DNA from: Takakia lepidozioides
Lineage: Eukaryota > Streptophyta > Takakiopsida > Takakiales > Takakiaceae
Direction: 5' to 3'
Length of the DNA stretch: 64,000 nucleotides
Assembly: GCA_030704615.1 (NCBI GenBank)
Contig: CM060733.1
Span: forward strand, 29,512,001-29,576,000
Shown here in pieces: positions 55,801 to 64,000 of this stretch. How positions within the stretch are numbered: position 1 is the stretch's first letter; each line of letters opens with the position of its first letter. The notes beneath the pieces were generated by a model, which was not told where the DNA came from, searched no databases, and was given only the letters and a program-made list of their open reading frames with translations. A program made the translations under genes and the position numbers.

Positions 55801-57385
55801 TTGTGGTTTTAATCGGAGTCGCATAAAGTGCAAATGTCGCCTCCTTTTTAGTAGCTCTCATGAAAGCTCTAGCTCCAAGGAATAGGGGTTGAATACCTTT
55901 GATATTTCTACATTTTTGTCTTATAGAAATTTTTCGCGATTGCCAGTCGATGTCGGGATTGTGAAGTACGAACCAGGGAAGTCCAAGGATCACATGATTC
56001 GTTGGAGACTGGATGACATTGAAAACAATATGTGATGCTTGATCTTTAAGCTTCACTTCAAGTGGTCGAGTTTCATGGTCCACATTTCTTGATGCTAACG
56101 GTCGTCCATCGATGACTTCAAATGAGGGCCGATAGTTTCTTCTTTATAAGCGTTAAATTGTGTTGCTTCGCAAAAAAATTGTCCATCAAACAAGCTGAAG
56201 CTCCTGAGTCCAAAAGTGCTTCTACAACAATATCTCGATTTTGCACTCTGATTTTTACCGGAACTGTGAAGCAAGGTGAAGGGTCTGGAGGTAGAAATAG
56301 ACATATTTTTTATAAGGAATTTGTGGTGTCCAGCCGCATGGTCCCTACTGTGACTGGACATCGTCGTTTTCCGACCTCCTCGTATCGAACACTTGAGTTG
56401 TGCCCCGAGTTTTGAATCTTCTCTTGTTGGGGCAGTTTAATGCTATGTGATCTTCTTCTCCGCAATAGAGGCATAATCCATTCGAGCGTCGTCTTTGTTT
56501 TTCTTGTGGCGTCAATGGTTTGAATCAGACAACATCAATCTGCATAGGATCACTACTGGATGTCTGATGGATCGTTGTATTTGGTGTCGTAGTAGCAGTG
56601 ACATGATGCGTCGTCGACCATCCAGATCGCTTCTCTTGACGTCTTTCGAACAAACGATTATCGCATGCAATGATTTGGGTGATGAATTCACTCAGTGTGA
56701 TCACGTTTGGCATTGTCAGCAACAAATCTTTTACATCATCTTTTAGTCCACATCGAAACAAACTAATAAGGCTATTCTCATTCCAGTCAAGGTCGCACGC
56801 AAGTTGTCGAAATTCGGCAGCATGAACGGAAGCAAGACGTGCTCCTTGTCGAAGATTTCCCATCTTTGTTTGTGCAACTCTCTCTTTATCATTCTCTCCA
56901 AACGTTGCAGTGAACTCGGACATGAATGCTTCAAAATTATATAGTAAATACGAAATTTTTTTCTAATAGCGGTGCAAACAAAGATAGGGCAATGCCTGAT
57001 GAAGAGTACCCACGAATCCCACTTGAATACCTTCATCGGGGTAGCGTTGTGGATGTAGTCGTAAGAACAGTCGTACTTGTTGAACAAAACCGCGAAATCT
57101 TGATCTCGTCCCATCAAATTTCTCGGGCATGCTGATCTTTGGTTCTCTCGTAATCTGTTGAAGATGAACCGTTGCAGTAGGAGCTATTGCAGTAGGGACT
57201 CGTATGGTTGAAGATCCATTGTTCGACTCATTTAACTCTGAAATTTGTTGTTGCAAATTGTGGAGAGCGTTTACAAGATCTTGAGACTGATCAGCTTGCA
57301 ATTGAGCGGTAGATGTACGAAGTTCTTGCATCTGGAGCTGAAGACTCTGCAATGTGGTGACCATTTCCGCAAATGTGCCTTCCAT
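52817..57385 (-). pseudogene. Ty3/Gypsy gag-pol with chromodomain, element 2, inactivated
   Basis: Gag starts at the ATG at 57385; its zinc knuckle keeps CLYCGEEDHIALNC (about 56470-56425). Protease is about 56230-56170. Reverse transcriptase is about 55600-55118 ([30 protein letters not shown]). A long intact RNase H frame is at 54917-54099 (LEVDASDFAFGAVFSQYG). Integrase is 54102-53493 with the segment missing from element 1 ([15 protein letters not shown]). The chromodomain is about 53070-52930, in degenerate frames. Stops and frameshifts occur between most domains. Confidence 0.9.
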
Positions 57386-57423
57386 CTTAACTAACCAAAG
57401 AACAAACTTTAGTCTCGTCAAAC

Positions 57424-58045
57424 TGTCAAGGACGAGAACATGACAGAACACAAACAAGAGATCAGACTAAAGGTACAAGACTAGACAAGAAGTCAAGGTT
57501 GGCGTGGCCGAATGCATGGTAGATGAACATGAATCAAGATGATCTTTATAACAATGGACAAAAGTACAAAATATTGGAACTCGACTCGGATACTGGAATG
57601 CTGGAAACTGGACTGGATACTGGAAGCTGGACTGGAGTACTGGACTTGGAACAAGCGTAGCTTGAACTTGTGTTGGCGAGACTGAAGAGTGTCCAGTCTC
57701 GCCTCCTATATGTACTGGCTACTAAGAAGCTTCCCCAAGAAGCTTAATTTATGGAGGTTTCTTGTTGGAGAAGTTTCCAAGATTAAACAAAGGTTTCTTG
57801 ATGGAGAAGCTTCCTTAAACAAAAATGTATCTTGATGGAGAAGTTTTCTCCAAAAGAAGCTTCATGAGTAGTTTCCCAAGTTTACTCTTGGTAATTTGGT
57901 AAACTCTCGTTAACTTGGTAAGTAATGATAAATCATGGTAGATCATGGTAAATCACGGTAAGTCATAATAACTTTCGGTAACATGATAACTTGGTCACTT
58001 CTGGTATTTACTCCTGGTAAGTTCTTCTGGGCTATGTCCGTGACA
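57424..58045 (-). repeat. 5' LTR of Gypsy element 2
   Basis: 622 bp, reverse complement of the 47124-47771 type. It begins TGTCACGG at 58045 and ends TTGACA at 57424. Confidence 0.9.
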
Positions 58046-58073
58046 ATGTTCTGTTATGTTCTCATCCTTGACA
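58046..58073 (+). repeat. 28-bp end fragment of a plus-strand LTR
   Basis: It ends atgttctcatccttgaca, matching the last bases of element 1's LTR (atgttctcgtccttgaca). The duplication taagg follows at once. It is most simply the surviving end of element 1's own 3' LTR. Confidence 0.8.
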
Positions 58074-58252
58074 TAAGGTCTATTCAAGTGCAATTGTTAG
58101 TTTGATGGAACTGCTAGTTAATCATTTTCAATATCGGAGAGTGAATCTCGAAACATGAATACAGTATCCGATGGACAAACTGATTGGACTAGATTGAAAG
58201 TTGATGCTAATATCACCATAAACAACAACACATATCTTATAATATCTGGCAT

Positions 58253-59400
58253 AATGTTTGTCATTGCTATCAATACAAGACTACGTAGCATCCCAAGCTT
58301 GATGAATGAGCAATATGAGAGGAGAGAAAGCTTTACCAAAATTATTGAACGACTGCAAAGACCATGAGGAAGTGAGATACAGAAGAGATCAAAGAGAAGG
58401 AAAGCTACCAATACTAAGGCTTGAGCAACAAAGACTAGAAGGAAGCTAGCATGGTAAAAGAGATGAAGTCTGAAATAGAATAGAAAACTGCATCTTTATA
58501 TACCAGTAGCCCCCCCCCCCCCCCGAAAAAAAAAAAAAAGTAGTCCCAAGTGCTTTTTTATTTTCTTTGGCACATCAATTAATTATTAAGCAAAAAAAAA
58601 ACGAGTGCAGTGAAAAAGAAAAGATCTTATTAATAAAATTTGATTTATTTATTAAAAAAAGTTTGACAACAGAGTGAAAAGTATTATATACTTCCATAAA
58701 GAGGTTGGATGAATAGAGAGTAGATCCAATCAGATTTAATAACATAGTGCTTAATTAAATGTATTATCATAAATTTTGCAAAAACTCAATTTCAAAGCCA
58801 TCGATCACCACTGTAATGAGCCAACTTGATCCCTATGCCAAATTTTGAAATCTTCTTATGGATACATTGGGTATTTGAATGTTTCAAATATCAAGAACAT
58901 AGTTTTTTTGAAGCTTTATGCAAAGAACTTGATAATGAGACTAGTATGCCCGGCACTTTCTGACCCATCCTTTTTCCCGTTGTTTGACCTTCGTCAGGCT
59001 GTAGGTGATACTATAATAGTTTGATTTCTCTTTGTTGATATATCTAGCTCTGAGATTTTGCTTCTCCTTTTGGGGATAATTTTACCCATTTGTTCAGTCA
59101 CCCCACTTGTGTCTTTTTATAAAACTATGTGGCATATACTACTTATTGCTCCTTATGGTATGAAATCACAACTGGCATGAGTGCACCAGCCCTCCATTAA
59201 CCACATGTTGGCCGCTTTTGGAATCCAAAATAAGCATTATCACATGCAATGCACCATCTCAACTTGATGTACAAAAACCAACACTTAGCATAGGGTTATA
59301 CTAAAGCTCTTCACGTCTTTTATGGCTTGCGTTGGCAGATTCAATACTTCATCATGTTGTACATGCTAAAACTGCTAAAGAAGTATGGACCAATCTATGT
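58253..59400. other. AT-rich intergenic region with low-complexity runs
   Basis: Contains a C-run followed by an A-run (58510-58540) and A-rich stretches. No gene recognised; the first part is the 5' flank of GDSL pseudogene 1. Confidence 0.5.
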
Positions 59401-59412
59401 GTCTTAAATGTC

Positions 59413-59416
<4 letters not shown>

Positions 59417-59453
<37 letters not shown>

Positions 59454-59613
59454 CGCCTTCCGAAAGAAGCGTACATTATGGTGTCTCTTGACCCCGAAGG
59501 GCTACTACCTTCCAGCAGGATGGAGAACACCTTTGTGACACCAATCGGTGGATTGAACCCACAACCACTTCCGAGGTGATATGTGCCAATTACCACTGGG
59601 CTACAACTTGGTT
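59417..59613 (-). mobile_element. tRNA-derived SINE, copy 4, with (TA)n tail
   Basis: On the minus strand: box A-like gtagcccagtggtaattggc, box B GGTTCAATCC, the shared body, and an end in aaggcgtca followed by a (TA)n tail (plus-strand 59417-59451). Imperfect duplications gtcttaaatgtcccaa (59401-59416) and gtctacacgtcccaa (59614-59628) flank it. Confidence 0.9.
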
Positions 59614-59628
59614 GTCTACACGTCCCAA

Positions 59629-62600
59629 CACTCTACTTACAAGACCCATGTTGGCATGGTATCACGTTTAGGAGAGACGGGTACCCATGGATCTCAGCGT
59701 ACAGAGGGTAAAAGAACAAGTGTTCTTCAGTTTCAATACTCCGGTGGCGAAGATGCACTGGATATAGGAAGTAAAATCCGAAAATTTGCTCTTCTGAGGC
59801 CTCTTCAGCGGGATGAGAGAGAGAGAGAGAGAGAGGGAGACCGACTTTCTGTATTTGTTGCAATAACTAGGTAAGTGAGCTCAAAAGCTTATGATATTGC
59901 GGAGGGAAGGAGCATCTGGTGGTACCAAACTCTTCGAGGTACTTCGGAGAGAGCATTCAAGCACAAAATCTCGTACTTACGTGAAATACGGGCAGTCAAT
60001 GGCGGCTTTGATGCAGTTTGCGGCATGCCGACTGGTATCCTGTATCCTCCTCCTCCTGTACTCTCTCAGCCCTCTTTCCTTTCTCTATTCCATACTAATT
60101 GCTTATTTTGTGAGCTGATGCAGCATTCGGATGGCCTGAGCTGTTTCTGGGGCGTGTTGTTGAAGCAAGACTATAATGTACATGTTGTTATATGATCGTC
60201 CCGCATAAAGAAGTTTGGAAATCTAAGCTGTGTTTTTTTTTTCAAATCTTGAAAAGAACAGGACTGGCTACTGAGTTTTGCAGGAAATAGCCATATTTTC
60301 TGCTCATCCACTGAAATTTGGACAGAATCATCCTCCTCTGTACTTTCATCCATGTATATCATCCATATTAGGCGAATTCATCCAAGATTTATATATTTTT
60401 TTGAGAATTTTGGCGATTTCATCCATGAGAAAACAGGGAATTTACGACAGAATATTCGATTTTGATTTTTGAGGTCGAAAAAGTGCGAAATTTCGCCAGA
60501 AATAAAAACACTGCTAAGAAGTGCTCAATAATGTGTTCATTGCAGCTGGCTCTGCTCTGATCAGTTGGGAAAGGGATCACTGGGAAAGCCACAACTCTTG
60601 AGAAGATATAATTGGCTGTCCTTTTCTTAATAAAGAGGGAACGTTGATGCAGGGTTGACGAGGGTTGACGGCGTTGTTACGTGGGCTGATGCAACATGCA
60701 GGGCATTGAAGCCGTGCAACGAGTGTCAATACCGATACTCGGTGGTTGGGGGCAGCACACTGACCGAGCGTACGTTCAATAAACGCACTGTGACGCAAGG
60801 GAGTTCGTTGGGCGTGGCAGAGTCGCCGGCACACGGTCAGAAGCTGTCAGCGAGAATTTGTAAAGCTTGCGTGCTTGGTGGATGGAGGGGTAGCGTAGAG
60901 CTGGTGCTGCGGCAGCATATCGCCACCCAGAGAGCATGTTGCCCTGCTTTGGGCTTTTGGGTCGTGCCGTCAGGCGGCGCCAGCACTTGTAACTCGCGTG
61001 TGAGGATACTCTGTGACGGTTTTGACGAGCGAATTATTTGGTTGGGGAGACTGAACTTGAAGACAAACACACCCGGCCAGCTAGTCTAGCGAGAAAAGAA
61101 GCAGCGGGAGTATCCTGAGCCACACGACGCCAGCTAAAGCGACTATCATGAGCTTCCCAATCTTGCACAAGCAATTTGAGAAGCTCCGCTGAAGCGGCTA
61201 AAGCTCCTCAGTACGTCGATCAGTTTGAGAAGCATTGATAGCCTAGCCCCATTCACAGATGGGTGTGACTGCCTGAGCCAGTTACATAGTTTTTGTGGGT
61301 TTGAGCCACGGACCGCCTGCAGTGTGGCTGGTGCAGGTGCAATTTAGCAATGTCTTCACACTTGTAAATTTGACCAATTTCATTCCGATTGTTGAATTCC
61401 CAACTCCAGAGTGAAAGTTCTGGCCGTGATCATTGCTAAAAAATTGGATCTGGAAAGTATGAAGAATTGGAAGGAAATGCCCTGGCACCTGCAGAGCAAC
61501 ACAGTAGGTACTGTATCCATGATGTTCAAAGAATGTGCAGAATGTGCTCAATGGAACTACCCACCAACTCTAGGCACCAGTAGGGAAGTGCGCTTATCCA
61601 CGCTGGCTGTGGCTGGGCAAGGATGGGCCGTCTATCATGAGAGATGAGACAGATCTAGTTACTGCTTATGATTGCTGTTGAAAATGTTAAATGACCTGTT
61701 CCACACCGACAAGTTCTCTTTTGAGAAAACTTTGGGGCAGGCCGGCATGCTCAAGACAATTCTGTGGAGTACTTGACATGAGCACTAAACAGTGATTCAG
61801 CGAATTCCTTTCTAAATCTCTGAGAACCAGATGCTTAAATTACATCTACACATCCTCTTTTAGCGGATATTGTATCTACTTTGGACCTGTTTTGGCGAGG
61901 AGATTATTCACATCCGGTGCTATGCAATTGGGTGGATTGAGTCAGGCACTGACTGATCTCAATGTGCGAGAGAGTTGTCAACCTAGCAACTGACACACGA
62001 GACCACAAGGAGATGATGTCTCTCATACGGGTCAAAGACTGGACTCTCGACCTCTGTAATTACCAACTTCGACGCGAGCTTCTACGACTTGCAGTGTGGG
62101 TATGATCCGGAAGCGAGCTAACGGTGACGATACATTTCTGCAGCATTTAAACCCACTGATCTAACGTACATATATAATTTGAGCGGCAACATGACCGGGT
62201 TCGCAGGTGTGCTGCTGGAGTCCCTTGCAATCTCCCCAGGCCAGGCCATGTCCGGTGCGGATGAGAGGGCGAGCGTTACTCTGTAGATCATCAGTTGTCG
62301 ACCGACAATCAGAATATTGGTCGGGCCTTTCTCTCGTCTCTCTCTTGTCTTCCGGAGAGTTCCTGCAAAGCAACCCACCTACCGCCCCGGAAAGATTCTC
62401 CAGCCTTTCTCCAGCTCATTGACGGAACCGTTAAGTCTTTCAAGTCTCTTTACGATACCTGATCTTTACGGCTCTTCCTCTCCGGATCATCCATAACTGT
62501 AAAATCAATTGAAATTCGAAGTATCGAGATGTCAAAGTAGCAGAGGTACAACTTCCCACTGGTGTGAACCTGGTCTTCTGAACAGGTCTGGAAAGCAACC

Positions 62601-63211
62601 TTTGATAGTTTGGAACTCGTGACTTTGACATGATACTGCCAAAGTGACAACAGGAAAGTATCCAGAAACAGAGATGAGGAGAAGCTGTGGAATGAATACT
62701 TTTCTGACCCCAGTCAAAGTGAATGCCTGTTAGATTACATAGAGTAGCTTTCGGCAAACAATAGATCCGACAAGACCTTATGTGTGACGACTAGAGTTCA
62801 CCCGGGCTTCGGATCCTCGACTAGTTTTAAGCTGTACTTCCGTCGCTAGCCCAAGAAATCCGAGAAATCAAGTCATATATCAAGGCTTCTGGAGGTACGT
62901 GGGCCTCTCGTGCTGCACGAGCGTCTGTTAAATAAAGTCGGACTCCAGCTACATTTCTCCACAAAGGGTGGTGGCACTGCTCCTCATACCGATATGCTTC
63001 CGACTCTGGCATGAATTACAACTCTCGAACATCTATGCTGCATAGTTTTGATCAAATCTACAGTTAAGAATACATATGTTACAAGTATTGGATCTGCTGT
63101 TAAAGCTATACTTGCATGTTTTGAGATTTTTCCTCAAACTGCAGCTGGAAGTTCACTGATGTATCCTGTTGCGGTTTTGCAGGTCGGTTTACTTGCACAA
63201 TTCCAATCAGT
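59629..63211. other. Intergenic region upstream of the TPD1-like gene
   Basis: No gene recognised. A (GA)n run lies at 59815-59838. Frames at 60655-61089 and 61411-61647 have no family resemblance. A possible 3' splice site (ttttgcag) at 63174-63181 could mean the TPD1-like gene has an upstream exon. Confidence 0.45.
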
Positions 63212-63736
63212 ATGCCTCTAAGACAATCCAAAATGCGCTGTGCTTGCGGTCCGTCCTGTTTACTTTGGCTTGGAGGGTACATGTGCATGTTGGCAGTTAT
63301 GAGTCTTCCTTGCATCACTTTTGCAGCTAGCAGGACTCCCTTGCCTTCTCTTGCCGCTGACGGAGTGGATACCAAATCGAATTTGCTACCAGCCCCTGCT
63401 AGTGCCTGCTCACAGAAGAGTTTAAGCCTTTTTCAAGCGAAGGTACCGGTACCGCCTCCGAGGGGTGTTCCATCAGACGAGTTTGTATATAGTGTGCAAA
63501 TTCAGAATGATTGCTCTGTGTCCGGCTGTACTGCCACAAACATACATGTGTTCTGTGGAAGCTTTGCAACGTCCGTTTTCATCAATCCTAGAACTTTCAG
63601 GAAGGTACCAGGTACCAATCTCTGCCTAGTGAATAACGGGGATCCATTAGGCCAAGGCCAGACAATCTCCTTCCAGTACGTCAACACAGCGCCAGAACCA
63701 ATGCACATTGACTCCGCCTATGTGGCTTGTAGATAG
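63212..63736 (+). CDS. TPD1-like secreted cysteine-rich protein
   Basis: 174 residues. An N-terminal basic stretch and hydrophobic core (CLLWLGGYMCMLAVMSLPC), ending about residue 38, form a signal peptide. The mature domain has the family's conserved Cys pattern and motifs: CSQKSLSLFQ, YSVQIQNDCSVSGC, NIHVFCGSF, INPRTFRK, CLVNNGDPLGQGQTISFQY, and a terminal VAC. TPD1 (MAC1/TDL in grasses) is a secreted ligand of an LRR receptor kinase that specifies tapetum and limits sporogenous cells. In seed-free plants the role is inferred to be in sporangium or meristem development. The frame is complete. The N-terminus could be extended by an upstream exon because an acceptor-like site lies 30 bp before the ATG. 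Confidence 0.88.
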   Translation: MPLRQSKMRCACGPSCLLWLGGYMCMLAVMSLPCITFAASRTPLPSLAADGVDTKSNLLPAPASACSQKSLSLFQAKVPVPPPRGVPSDEFVYSVQIQNDCSVSGCTATNIHVFCGSFATSVFINPRTFRKVPGTNLCLVNNGDPLGQGQTISFQYVNTAPEPMHIDSAYVACR

Positions 63737-64000
63737 TTGGTAAATCAGTCAGACTTGTAATTAAGCTCCGCATACAGATCAGACATCTGAACACTGAAAT
63801 GCAATCCCACCTTGTCTGTTGTATCCTTTAGCTGTGTGAGAAATACCATACACAAGACAGAAAGCTCATGTGTCATTTCATGCTTTTGTTGATCAATTAC
63901 TCACTCCCCCTTTATCAGTTCCTTCAAATTCTTGCTCTCTCTCCGGAATCACTACACTCTTGCTGTTTGCACCTTCCTTGTTTCTGCTGCTTGGAAGCAC
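63737..64000. other. 3' flank of the TPD1-like gene
   Basis: Probably 3' UTR and intergenic sequence; nothing else recognised. Confidence 0.4.

Larger units (their letters stand above)
52616..58045 (-). mobile_element. Ty3/Gypsy chromovirus, element 2 (minus strand, 3' end missing)
   Basis: It is a mirror copy of element 1: LTR 57424-58045, gag, protease, reverse transcriptase, RNase H, integrase and chromodomain reading leftward. Its 3' LTR is missing at the central junction. Immediately right of its LTR start is a 28-bp plus-strand LTR end (58046-58073) and then the target duplication. Confidence 0.92.
44871..58252 (-). pseudogene. GDSL esterase/lipase pseudogene 1, split by two insertions
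   Basis: The N-terminus is at 58252-58079 (MPDIIRYVLLFMVILASTFN signal peptide, then FMFRDSLSD with the block I Gly replaced by Arg). It continues at 47123-47073 (GETFF...GR), then at 45641-45280 (IVDAFGLPFPTPIQAY, FRHGNNFAFVGATA). The later block is at 45265-44871 (RDEYRCLIPFNEVGLAYNNE). The interruptions are a Gypsy compound (47124-58073) and a minisatellite-bearing insertion (45642-47072). The 3' end is truncated and abuts the start of pseudogene 2 about 40 bp away, suggesting unequal crossing-over between tandem copies. Confidence 0.8.

Noticed and set aside
60655-61089. 144-residue plus-strand frame
   Set aside because: No recognisable domain, odd composition, no splice partners; treated as chance.
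62118-63012. Several minus-strand frames upstream of the TPD1-like gene
   Set aside because: Overlapping short frames on both strands with no shared family signal.

Overview
This window is nuclear DNA of a land plant. Genes are sparse and carry spliceosomal introns, there are organelle-type pentatricopeptide repeat (PPR) genes, a plastid-envelope Rieske oxygenase, a TPD1-type secreted protein, and many plant-type retroelements. The intron-poor PPR genes, the very regular PLS repeats ending in a DYW domain, and a chromodomain Ty3/Gypsy element that looks self-priming suggest a seed-free vascular plant such as a lycophyte. That placement is inference; no marker here fixes the species.

Layout, left to right. 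1-3162: a LINE whose 5' part is inverted. 3316-5874: a P-class PPR gene. 9256-11931: a DYW-class PPR gene. 13925-16413: a two-exon gene with a possible OVATE-like C-terminus. 17596-18690: an internally deleted Ty1/Copia element. 20685-25734: a full-length but inactivated Ty1/Copia element whose primer site matches the anticodon arm of initiator tRNA-Met. 25815-29093 (minus): a seven-exon PTC52/ACD1-like Rieske oxygenase with one frameshift. 29097-33602: degenerate repeats, a 331-bp palindrome and nested SINEs. 37200-39117 (minus): a decayed DYW-PPR pseudogene, with a second LINE (39130-41991) inserted in its 5' end. 43401-58252 (minus): two tandem GDSL-esterase pseudogenes. The upstream one is split by a minisatellite-bearing insertion (45642-47072) and by an 11-kb tail-to-tail pair of Ty3/Gypsy chromoviruses (47124-58073). 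59417-59613: another SINE. 63212-63736: a TPD1-like gene.

The apparently functional host genes are the two PPR genes (organelle RNA binding and C-to-U editing), the 13925 gene, the TPD1-like peptide gene and perhaps the oxygenase. They are unrelated in function and form no operon-like group. The rest is a record of transposition: target-site duplications can be read for both Copia elements, one LINE, the Gypsy compound and all four SINE copies, so the order of nesting can be reconstructed.

The strongest unusual signals are: a tRNA-derived SINE family with four copies (one nested in another); a Copia element predicted to use a half-tRNA primer; a chromovirus whose predicted mRNA 5' end is complementary to its own primer site; a twin-priming LINE inversion; and the palindromic Gypsy compound.
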